This document shows positions 57,196 to 64,000 of a stretch of 64,000 bases of DNA, piece by piece; position 1 is the first letter of the stretch; each line of letters opens with the position of its first letter. The stretch spans positions 744,001-808,000 of the forward strand of contig NZ_QETB01000001.1 in NCBI RefSeq assembly GCF_003123745.1, written 5' to 3'. This stretch comes from Ancrocorticia populi. Lineage in GTDB: Bacteria > Actinomycetota > Actinomycetes > Actinomycetales > Actinomycetaceae. The position numbers and the translations under genes were made by a program. Below the pieces are notes generated by a model. It worked only from the letters and a program-made list of their open reading frames with translations, did not search any database and was not told the DNA's origin.

Positions 57196-59238
57196 ATGAC
57201 TATTTTCCATGTATCACCGAATGGCGACGACGCGGCTGCGGGTACCGCCCAGGTTCCTCTGCGTACAATTCAGCATGCGGCAGACCTTGCCAGACCGGGC
57301 GATACCGTTCTGGTCCACGCAGGTACATATCGCGAGTGGGTCCGTCCGCCACGCGGCGGCCGTTCGGACCTGCGTCGGATCACGTTCGCTGCTGCGCCGA
57401 AGGAACATGCGGTGATCACCGGGGCAGAGGTAGTCAGCGGATGGATTGAAGAGTCTCCGGGCCTCTGGAGTATTTGCTTATCAAATAGACTCTTTTCCGG
57501 TCAGGGGGTGCGCAATCCTTTTGCCACCGAGTTATCTGGTGACTGGCTTGTGCGCCCCGATCCCAGAGACCGGATGACCTCACACCAGCATTTGGGGCAG
57601 GTATTTCTAGACGGCCGTGCTCTTTCTGAGGGGTCTTTCCTAGAGTCCTTAGGCCAGCCGGGTCCGACGACCTTGCTGGATGATTGGACACGGCGTGAGG
57701 TACCGGCACCAGACGCAAACTGGGCAACGCGACAATGGTTTGCTCTCGTCGATAGAGGCAAGGGCACTACGAATATTTACGCCTATTTTGGGGCCGATAC
57801 TGATCCGAATGAACATTTAACGGAAGTAAGCGTGCGTCCCGCCGTCTTTGCACCGGTGCGCACCCACATTAATTGGATTACGGTCCGCGGGTTTGAACTC
57901 GCACAGGCAGCCACCCAATGGGCACCGCCTACCGCTGCACAGGAGGGCCTTATCGCCCCGAACTGGGCCAAGGGGTGGATCATTGAGGACAACGTTATCC
58001 GCGATTCACGCTGCTCTGGGATCTCGTTGGGCAAAGAGGCTTCTACTGGTGAAAACTTTGCGGCCGAACGTCGTGATAAACCAGGCTATTTATACCAGCT
58101 CGAGAGCGTATTTGCTGCGCGTCAGATCGGGTGGGATGGGGAGCATATTGGCTCGCATATTGTGCGGCGCAATAGAATCTTCGCCTGTGGACAGACCGGT
58201 ATAGTCGGACATTTGGGGTGCGTGTTTTCAGTGATTGAGGATAATGATATCTTCGATATTGCGACCCGGCGGGACTTCTTCGGTCACGAGATAGCTGGTA
58301 TCAAGCTCCACGCTGCGATCGACGTAGCTATTAGACATAATCACATTCACAAGTGCACTTTGGCTATATGGCTCGACTGGCAGACGCAGGGGACCCGTAT
58401 CTCTCGTAATGTCCTCCATGCGAACTCACGTGACTTGTTCATTGAAGTTAGTCATGGTCCTTACATTGTTGATCACAACGTCTTGGCCTCTCCTGCAGCG
58501 CTGGAAGTTGTCAGCGATGGGGGAGCTTTCGTTCATAATCTGGTGGCCGGTACTGTCCGTCTTGAGCCAGTCTTAGACCGTGCTACGCCCTACCACCGTC
58601 CGCACTCCACACAGGTGGCGGGATATTCTGTGATACCTGGAGGCGACGACCGATGGGCAGGGAACCTCTTCGTTGGCGGATCGGTTGAGGAAGCCTATGG
58701 GTCTGATTTTCATTCGCCAGGCGGAGTATCCAGCGGGCTCAGTTGCTACGAGGCTTATCCTGATTCGACCGACGGATTCATGTCCTCAGTACTCAGGGCC
58801 GATGGTAGTCATGACCACGACACGTACGTTGGACGGCGTCTGCCGGTTCACGTGGCCGGTAACACGTACGCTGGCGGTGCTCGCCCGTTTGATAGGGAGG
58901 CAGGCGGAGCAGTCCTGAAGGGAGCGGTCTCTGTTGACGTCGTAGCGGGGGATGCGGAGGCCCCCGGGTCAGCAGAGCCTGTTCGTGGCTGGCCAGATTC
59001 GCCGGTAGTGCTAGAGATCACGCTGCCTGAGGGGTTCCAGGACGCGACATCCCCGACGGTGGTAGGTGAGGAGTTAGAGCGTTCCTACTTCACCGATGCT
59101 GAGTTCGAGGATCCGGACGGTCACCCCGTCGGTTTGAGTGAGGATCTAATAGGACACTCCGCTGTCCGTGGCGAGAATCTTGTTGCTGGGCCAGTTCACG
59201 GTTTACAGGATGGCGAGAACTCGTTAGCTATCTGGTGA
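57196..59238 (+). CDS. GH120 beta-xylosidase (right-handed beta-helix)
   Basis: 680 residues, no signal peptide, so cytoplasmic. The N-terminus FHVSPNGDDAAAGTAQVPLRTIQHAADLARPGDTVLVHAG begins a parallel beta-helix. The blocks HINWITVRGFELAQAATQWAPPTA, NWAKGWIIEDNVIRDS and GHEIAGIKLHAAIDVAIRHNHIH match what I recall of Thermoanaerobacterium XylC, the type member of GH120. Candidate catalytic residues are D394 (AIWLDW) and E417 (FIEVSHGP), 23 apart like XylC D382 and E405. It would cut imported xylo-oligosaccharides to xylose for XylA and XylB. Ends the importer operon; AAGGAA precedes the ATG. Confidence 0.88.
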   Translation: MTIFHVSPNGDDAAAGTAQVPLRTIQHAADLARPGDTVLVHAGTYREWVRPPRGGRSDLRRITFAAAPKEHAVITGAEVVSGWIEESPGLWSICLSNRLFSGQGVRNPFATELSGDWLVRPDPRDRMTSHQHLGQVFLDGRALSEGSFLESLGQPGPTTLLDDWTRREVPAPDANWATRQWFALVDRGKGTTNIYAYFGADTDPNEHLTEVSVRPAVFAPVRTHINWITVRGFELAQAATQWAPPTAAQEGLIAPNWAKGWIIEDNVIRDSRCSGISLGKEASTGENFAAERRDKPGYLYQLESVFAARQIGWDGEHIGSHIVRRNRIFACGQTGIVGHLGCVFSVIEDNDIFDIATRRDFFGHEIAGIKLHAAIDVAIRHNHIHKCTLAIWLDWQTQGTRISRNVLHANSRDLFIEVSHGPYIVDHNVLASPAALEVVSDGGAFVHNLVAGTVRLEPVLDRATPYHRPHSTQVAGYSVIPGGDDRWAGNLFVGGSVEEAYGSDFHSPGGVSSGLSCYEAYPDSTDGFMSSVLRADGSHDHDTYVGRRLPVHVAGNTYAGGARPFDREAGGAVLKGAVSVDVVAGDAEAPGSAEPVRGWPDSPVVLEITLPEGFQDATSPTVVGEELERSYFTDAEFEDPDGHPVGLSEDLIGHSAVRGENLVAGPVHGLQDGENSLAIW

Positions 59239-59508
59239 TAGCAAACGAGGAGGTATTTTCCGCTTCGTGTAGCCCCGAACGACCTACCGGTTGGTGGTGG
59301 TTCTTGTCGAATGGCCATGTGTGGCATGAAGGCAGGCTTAAGAGTATTGGGCTTCTGAATCGAAGACGGAATGTCTGTGAATCCGGAGCTTAGACGGCGC
59401 TTGTCGCGGCCTAGAGCCACTCCACGGTAGCGCACTGGTCTTTCAGCGTTGGATACTTCTTCAATCGTAAAATGCGAGTCAGAGCTACAGAGCTATTAGT
59501 CCAATTGT
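59239..59508. other. Gene-free right end of the island
   Basis: 270 bases between GH120 and the repeat copy. I see no gene, RNA or clear terminator here. It is the place to look for remnants of an integration system, but nothing is recognisable. Confidence 0.6.
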
Positions 59509-59620
59509 GATTGCCGCTCGCGACACCGAGCGAACCGTGAAGGCAGTTGAGGCCCATTACATTGAGTTCCCCGCGCTGAGCGAGTCACTGGTCTGACCAA
59601 TGTGCCGTCGTCGTCGTTAA
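59509..59620 (+). repeat. Island-flanking direct repeat, right copy
   Basis: Matches 42046-42154. Upstream of GATTGCC the similarity stops abruptly; downstream it ends at GTTAA. It has one extra GTC unit. Confidence 0.9.
59510..59596 (+). pseudogene. 3' remnant of the FCD regulator gene
   Basis: Encodes IAARDTERTVKAVEAH then YIEFPALSESLV and a TGA, exactly the last 28 residues of the regulator at 41441, with eight silent base differences. There is no start codon or upstream part. The silent differences mean that it derives from an orthologue that had diverged under selection, not from a simple copy of the present gene. Confidence 0.88.
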
Positions 59621-59952
59621 AAAACTGAAGTTTGGGTGCGCTAGCGGGAGTTATCACGAACAACTTGATTAAGCGCCCATGGTGCGCATCACAATCGGGC
59701 CCAAGAACTGAGGCAATAGTTACCGCTAAGTAACTTATGTGTGACTCGCAGTACGTTGTATAGATTACGAAAAGACATGCTTTAATGCGGGGACGTATGT
59801 CCCGATTTTCAGCGTTTATGTTTCGTGAACGTTAACAAATCTGCACTTTTTCCCGGAAATGGCTGGGCAGCGCGACTGTGCGGCGTTAGGGTGGAACTAC
59901 CGGTCAGACCAATGATCAATGTGCGGCTTCGGCCGCAGGAAAGTGTAGTGAA
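59621..59952 (+). promoter_or_regulatory. aspA upstream region
   Basis: 332 bases without a gene. It holds a hairpin CGGGGAC-GTAT-GTCCCG (59788-59804), an AT-rich stretch with TTGTATAGAT near 59756-59765 that could be promoter sequence, and the palindrome CGGTCAGACCA (59901-59911). A second hairpin (GCGGC-TTC-GGCCGC-like, 59922-59937) lies close to the start codon of aspA. Confidence 0.4.
59901..59911. promoter_or_regulatory. Candidate FCD-regulator operator before aspA
   Basis: CGGTCAGACCA with core GGTCAGACC, 42 bases upstream of the aspA ATG. It is the same type of palindrome as TGGTCTGACCA at the regulator's own stop codon. Confidence 0.45.
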
Positions 59953-61380
59953 ATGTCTGCAACTCGTACTGAAACAGACCTCCTTGGAGATCGCGAAGTA
60001 CCGTCGGATGCGTACTATGGTGTGCACACCGTCCGTGCAATCGAGAATTTCAAGATCTCTGGAAAAGTTGTGAGTGATGTTCCCGAGTTCGTGCGTGGCA
60101 TGGTGAAGGTCAAGAAGGCCGAAGCTCTTGCTAACAACGATGCGCGCGTCCTTGATCCCAAGGTTGCCGATGCGATTGTTCGTGCATGCGATGAGGTTCT
60201 TGAGAAGGGCCGTTGCATGGACCAGTGGCCAGTGGATCTGTTCCAAGGCGGAGCAGGTACATCGGTCAACATGAACACGAACGAAGTAATCGCGAACATC
60301 GCAATTGAGCTTCTTGGAAAAGAAAAGGGAGATTACAGCGTCGTAAATCCGAACGACGACGTCAATAAGTCCCAGTCAACCAACGATACATACCCCACCG
60401 GGCTTCATCTGGCGGCGTATGACATGGCGGGTCAGCTTTGCGAGGAAGCTGAGAAGCTGGCGGCCGCCTTCCACAAGATTGGAGAATCGAACAAAAAGGT
60501 CCTAAAGATGGGGCGCACCCAGCTTCAGGATGCTGTACCGATGTCCGTGGGCCAAGAATTCCACGCCTTCGGAAATGTTATCGAATATGAAGTCCGTGAC
60601 CTGCGCAAATCCATGGAGCAGCTCCTTGAGGTGAACCTCGGTGCTACCGCGATCGGCACGGGCTTGAATACGCCCGATGGCTTCCAAGATCTGGTTGTCA
60701 AGAGGCTTTCCGAGGTAACTGGGCTAGATATTCAGGGTGACAAGGATCTTCTTCAGGGCACTTACGATAACGGCGTGTTCGTCACCGTGCACGGATCGAT
60801 GAAGCGCCTTGCGATGAACCTTTCAAAGATCTGCAACGATCTTCGTCTGCTTTCCTCCGGTCCACGCGCCGGACTCAAGGAAATCAACTTGCCTGAGCTT
60901 CAGGCCGGTTCCTCGATCATGCCAGCGAAGGTCAACCCGGTTATCCCCGAGGTTGTCAATCAGGTGTGCTTCAAGGTGATGGGCAACGATGTGGCTGTAA
61001 CGATGGCAGCTGAGGCAGGCCAACTCCAGCTGAACGTCATGGAGCCCTGCACCGCCCAGTGCCTGTTTGAATCGCCAACGCTACTGATCAACGCCTGCAA
61101 GGCGCTGCGCGAGCGTTGCGTAGATGGAATCACTGTCAATGAGGACCGCTGCCGCGATTACGTGATGAACTCGATCGGCATCGTCACCTACCTCAACGAC
61201 ATTATGGGCCACCACAACGGTGACCTAGTGGGTAAGGAATGTGCGAAGACCGGTAAGTCCGTGCGCGAAGTTGTGCTCGAACGCGGCCTAGTCACAGAGG
61301 AAGAGCTAGACCGAGCTCTCTCCACGGAAAACCTTCTGAACCCAACCTACATGGGTAAGACATACGGTCAGCTAGCCTGA
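59953..61380 (+). CDS. aspA: Aspartate ammonia-lyase
   Basis: Converts L-aspartate to fumarate and ammonia. 475 residues. [22 protein letters not shown] begins the protein, [15 protein letters not shown] holds substrate-binding residues, and the lyase signature [11 protein letters not shown] is at 319-329. The N-terminus and the [18 protein letters not shown] block favour AspA over fumarase. Followed after 15 bases by a Dcu transporter, so imported aspartate can be deaminated and fumarate or succinate exchanged. Confidence 0.95.
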   Translation: MSATRTETDLLGDREVPSDAYYGVHTVRAIENFKISGKVVSDVPEFVRGMVKVKKAEALANNDARVLDPKVADAIVRACDEVLEKGRCMDQWPVDLFQGGAGTSVNMNTNEVIANIAIELLGKEKGDYSVVNPNDDVNKSQSTNDTYPTGLHLAAYDMAGQLCEEAEKLAAAFHKIGESNKKVLKMGRTQLQDAVPMSVGQEFHAFGNVIEYEVRDLRKSMEQLLEVNLGATAIGTGLNTPDGFQDLVVKRLSEVTGLDIQGDKDLLQGTYDNGVFVTVHGSMKRLAMNLSKICNDLRLLSSGPRAGLKEINLPELQAGSSIMPAKVNPVIPEVVNQVCFKVMGNDVAVTMAAEAGQLQLNVMEPCTAQCLFESPTLLINACKALRERCVDGITVNEDRCRDYVMNSIGIVTYLNDIMGHHNGDLVGKECAKTGKSVREVVLERGLVTEEELDRALSTENLLNPTYMGKTYGQLA

Positions 61381-61395
61381 AAGGAAGGTTAGAAC

Positions 61396-62703
61396 GTGGT
61401 TTGGATACAGTTCGCGGTTGTTCTCCTTTTTATCTTCATTGGAGCCCGCGTTGGGTCGATCGGCATCGGTTTTGCCGGCGGCGCCGGAATCATCGTGTTG
61501 GGCCTACTTGGCCTACCCGTTGATCCCGAAGGAGGCATCCCCTGGGATGTTCTCGGAATTATCATGGCCGTTATTGCTTGCGTTGCCACCATGCAGGCAT
61601 GCGGCGGACTTGATTACCTCGTCCAAGTGACCGAGCGGCTGCTCCGGAAGAACCCTAAGCGGATTACTTTCTACGCGCCGATCGTTACCTACCTGATGAC
61701 CCTGCTGTGCGGAACCGGCCACGTGGCCTTCTCTTCGCTGCCGGTTATCTCCGAGGTTGCCAAGGAACAGGGGATTCGCCCGTCGCGGCCACTGACGATT
61801 TCGGTTGTTGCATCGCAGGTTGCAATTGCGGCGTCGCCAATTTCAGCCGCAACGATTGCAATGGCGTCCGCAGTGGAGCCGGCAGGCGTTGATTACATCA
61901 AGGTGCTTGTCGTATGTATCCCCACCACGTTTATTGGCTGTATGGTGGGTGCGCTCGTAGCGTCTCGCATGGGCAAGCCACTCGAGGAGGATCCGGTATA
62001 CCAGGAGCGTAAGCGCCTTGGCCTGATCCAGAAGCGGGATATCGAAAGCGTTGAGATTACCAAGAGTGCGAAGACATCCGTGTGGATCTTCCTCGTGGCC
62101 GTCCTGATCGTCATGGTGTACGCGACGCTCTCCTCGGACTCCATCACCATCATGGAGAACCCGCCATATCCGCGTAACGCGGCCATCATGATTGTCATGT
62201 TGACGGCGGCTCTCATTATGGTGTTCACATGCAAGCCGAACGTTCCTGAGATTTCCTCGCAGGCCACGTTCAAGGGCGGCATGTCCGCTGCCACCTGTAT
62301 TCTGGGTGTGGCTTGGCTGGGTAACACGTTCGTTAACGGGCACCTTGACGATATCAAGAGTGTTGGAGAGAGCGTGCTGGGCAGTGCACCATGGCTACTT
62401 GCCGTTGTTCTGTTCTTCGCCTCCGCGCTCCTGTACTCGCAGGGTGCTACGACCGCAACGCTGATGCCTGTTGCTCAGGCCATGGGTGTTTCGGGCTCCG
62501 TGATGGTTGCGTCCTTCCCAGCCGTGACCGGCCTGTACCTCCTTCCGACCTACCCAACAACGGTGGCGGCGATCGAGATGGACGATACGGGATCAACTAG
62601 AATCGGCAAATACGTGTTCAACCACCCCTTCTTGCTCCCCGGCGTGGTGAGCGTAGTTGTGGCGGTTGGCTTGGGCTTCGTGCTCGCGCCGATTATCGTA
62701 TAA
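61396..62703 (+). CDS. dcuA: Anaerobic C4-dicarboxylate transporter (DcuA/DcuB family)
   Basis: 435 residues from a GTG, with about ten hydrophobic segments. FIFIGARVGSIGIGFAGGAGIIVLGLLG, DVLGIIMAVIACVATMQACGGLDYLV and the SLPVISEVAKEQGIRPSRPL region match Dcu proteins, which exchange aspartate, fumarate, malate and succinate across the membrane during anaerobic growth. Co-transcribed with aspA; a strong terminator follows. Confidence 0.93.
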   Translation: MVWIQFAVVLLFIFIGARVGSIGIGFAGGAGIIVLGLLGLPVDPEGGIPWDVLGIIMAVIACVATMQACGGLDYLVQVTERLLRKNPKRITFYAPIVTYLMTLLCGTGHVAFSSLPVISEVAKEQGIRPSRPLTISVVASQVAIAASPISAATIAMASAVEPAGVDYIKVLVVCIPTTFIGCMVGALVASRMGKPLEEDPVYQERKRLGLIQKRDIESVEITKSAKTSVWIFLVAVLIVMVYATLSSDSITIMENPPYPRNAAIMIVMLTAALIMVFTCKPNVPEISSQATFKGGMSAATCILGVAWLGNTFVNGHLDDIKSVGESVLGSAPWLLAVVLFFASALLYSQGATTATLMPVAQAMGVSGSVMVASFPAVTGLYLLPTYPTTVAAIEMDDTGSTRIGKYVFNHPFLLPGVVSVVVAVGLGFVLAPIIV

Positions 62704-62717
62704 GTTCACATAGATTG

Positions 62718-62749
62718 AAGGGGTGGGCTCCCGGGTCCACCCCTTTTTT
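62718..62749 (+). terminator. Terminator after the Dcu transporter
   Basis: AAGGGGTGG (62718-62726) / CCACCCCTT (62737-62745), 10-base loop, followed by a T-run to 62749. A canonical rho-independent terminator. Confidence 0.92.
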
Positions 62750-62770
62750 CTTTAGTCTCTTAGGACAAAT

Positions 62771-63508
62771 ATGAAACCAACACTGGGAATCTTGGGTGGA
62801 ATGGGGCCAGCCGCGACGGCCGAGTTCCTGCGCGAATTCACGCTCCAAACCCCCGCGGACAAGGATCAGGATCACTACCCTTCGATTTCGCTTTCGGACA
62901 CCTCAGTACCCGATCGAACCGAGGCGATCCTTGCAGGTACGGGCGAGGAGGTACTTACCAAGCTGCGTGCCGATTGCGACAAGCTGATCGGCTGGGGCGT
63001 ATCCGCGATCGCCTGCCCCTGCAACACCGCGCACTACTTCTTGCGCCAGTTTAAGGACGAACTGTCCGTTCCGATCGTGGACATCATCGATGCCACCGCC
63101 GATCAGGCGCTCGCACGGGCGCGGCAGCAGAACGCTGTGCCCACGGCATGGCTCACATGCACGCGCGGCACCATGAGGACCGGGCTCTACCAAGAGGCGG
63201 CGGAGGCTAGGGGTCTGAACCTGCTAGTTCCCGACGATAAATACTTCGATGAGTTTTCCGCGATCATCGCTCTGGTCAAGGCCGGGGAGATGGATGAGGC
63301 TGGAGCGCGTTGGCGCGTCATTTATGACGATCTGACCGGCAGCCAGCAGGTGCCCGTCCTGACCGCGTGTACCGAGCTGCCACTGGCCCACGCCGCATCG
63401 GGACTGCCGGGCCAAAACGAGGTGTCCTCGCTGAAGTCTCTCGCCTATGCCACCCTCAAGGAGCTAGGTGCCATCCCTCTCGCGCGCTCGGGAGTTGACC
63501 CTATTTAA
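62771..63508 (+). CDS. Aspartate/glutamate racemase family protein
   Basis: 245 residues. LGILGGMGPAATAEFLREF is the family N-terminus. Both catalytic cysteines are present: C84 in CPCNTAH and C200 in LTACTELPL, so it should be a true cofactor-independent racemase. Next to aspA it most likely interconverts D- and L-aspartate (inference); glutamate is possible. It starts after the Dcu terminator, 68 bases beyond the transporter stop, and overlaps the end of the convergent deacetylase gene. Confidence 0.9.
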   Translation: MKPTLGILGGMGPAATAEFLREFTLQTPADKDQDHYPSISLSDTSVPDRTEAILAGTGEEVLTKLRADCDKLIGWGVSAIACPCNTAHYFLRQFKDELSVPIVDIIDATADQALARARQQNAVPTAWLTCTRGTMRTGLYQEAAEARGLNLLVPDDKYFDEFSAIIALVKAGEMDEAGARWRVIYDDLTGSQQVPVLTACTELPLAHAASGLPGQNEVSSLKSLAYATLKELGAIPLARSGVDPI

Positions 63509-64000
63509 AGCTCTGAGACGGTCACAAGGTCGTATCCAGCCAATTGAAGTTCGTCAATGATGGTTGGTACGGCCTTGACCGTTTCCGGGTGAATATCGTG
63601 CATCAGCACGATTGCGCCGGGCTCCGCCTTCTCGGTTGCTATCTCAATGTCCTTTTTGACGTCCCGATTCTTCCAATCGAGCGTGTCTAGGCTCCAGAGA
63701 ATCTGCGTTTGACCGCGTGAGGCGATCACTGATCGGACCGTTGCGTTTGTGGCGCCGTAGGGCGGGCGCACCAGCAGGGGTGCTGGCGCGCCCGCAGATT
63801 GAATGGCTTGATCGGTGGCCACGATCTGATTCGTTATGGTTGTCTGTGTTTGCTTCGAGAGGTCAAGGTGAGACCACGTGTGGTTGCCAACCTCGTGGCC
63901 CTCATCCGCCTCCCGCTTTACTAGATCCGGGTTGTTCGCGGCATTTCGGCCGATGAGGAAGAATGTGGCCTTAGCGTTCTTCTCCTTGAGCGTGTCGAGG
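63505..64000 (-). CDS. Polysaccharide deacetylase (NodB domain), C-terminal part
   Basis: At least 164 residues are visible; the gene continues beyond the right edge. KATFFLIGRNAANNPDLVKREADEGHEVGNHTWSH carries the metal-binding H-x3-H motif, RPPYGATN is motif 3, and AIVLMHDIHPETVKAVPTII holds the late catalytic His. It probably deacetylates peptidoglycan or another N-acetylated glycan outside the cell. The complete open frame runs to the end of the window without an internal stop, so an ATG at 63822 is not the real start. Confidence 0.92.
   Translation of the reverse strand, partial: LDTLKEKNAKATFFLIGRNAANNPDLVKREADEGHEVGNHTWSHLDLSKQTQTTITNQIVATDQAIQSAGAPAPLLVRPPYGATNATVRSVIASRGQTQILWSLDTLDWKNRDVKKDIEIATEKAEPGAIVLMHDIHPETVKAVPTIIDELQLAGYDLVTVSEL

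Larger units (their letters stand above)
42155..59508. mobile_element. Putative xylose / xylo-oligosaccharide genomic island
   Basis: About 17.4 kb between two copies of the FCD regulator's 3' end. It holds only pentose-utilisation functions: XylR, xylA, xylB, xylA copy 2, xylFGH, LacI, a CUT1 importer and GH120. Signs of acquisition are the flanking repeat with synonymous differences, the class II xylA related to bifidobacterial enzymes, the altered codon use and the large internal duplication. No integrase, transposase or tRNA lies at the edges, so the mechanism (homologous recombination with a relative or site-specific integration) is open. Confidence 0.6.

Noticed and set aside
59239-59508. 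Integrase or transposase remnant at the right end of the island
   Set aside because: I translated the region mentally in the visible frames and found no catalytic motif or recognisable fragment.

Overview
The window looks like a chromosomal segment of a moderately high-GC actinobacterium. The protein sequences and gene order (long S10-spc-alpha cluster without rpsD between rpsK and rpoA, lone groES under a CIRCE element, guaB next to a guaB3-type paralogue, nnr-alr-tsaE-tsaB-rimI-tsaD-acpS run, probable leaderless genes) fit an Actinomycetaceae-like organism. The genus cannot be fixed from sequence reading alone.

Layout. 1-2171: a deoxyribose-phosphate aldolase and the start of an FGGY sugar kinase on the minus strand, divergent from a GntR/UTRA regulator. 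2445-18234: the ribosomal protein super-cluster. A terminator (12036-12062) separates rplO from secY-adk-map, and infA-rpmJ-rpsM-rpsK-rpoA-rplQ follow. 18304-32970: ROK-family kinase, truA, rplM-rpsI, glmM-dedA, coaA, glmS, nnr-alr, the t6A genes tsaE/tsaB/tsaD with rimI and acpS. 32991-41434: a THUMP-like methyltransferase, a giant secreted protein made of two PhoA-type alkaline phosphatase domains, groES, guaB, a DEDDh exonuclease and guaB3. 41441-42133: an FCD-type GntR regulator.

42134-59600 is a xylose / xylo-oligosaccharide island: a ROK repressor (XylR), xylA-xylB, a second identical xylA followed by a ChvE/XylFGH-type ABC importer, then a LacI regulator divergent from a CUT1 importer (binding protein and two permeases) and an intracellular GH120 beta-xylosidase. 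The island lies between the 3' end of the FCD regulator gene and a second, partial copy of that same 3' end (42046-42154 and 59509-59620). All coding differences between the copies are synonymous, so the island appears to have arrived by recombination with an orthologous locus or by integration at this gene end. No integrase is visible. Inside it, 1459 bp (promoter, operator and xylA) is perfectly duplicated 3610 bp apart, so xylA-xylB and xylA-xylFGH carry the same XylR-controlled promoter.

59953-64000: aspartate ammonia-lyase, a Dcu C4-dicarboxylate transporter, an aspartate/glutamate-type racemase and part of a polysaccharide deacetylase. A GGTC-N-GACC palindrome occurs both at the FCD regulator's stop codon and upstream of aspA, which suggests this regulator controlled aspA-dcu before the island separated them.

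I found no CRISPR array, tRNA, rRNA, prophage, transposase or recognisable defence system. The most notable items are the island junctions, the promoter-plus-xylA duplication, a codon-usage switch inside xylA, the tandem PhoA fusion, and a short intergenic motif (AGATYTGACGCAAAACCG-like) present in five copies.
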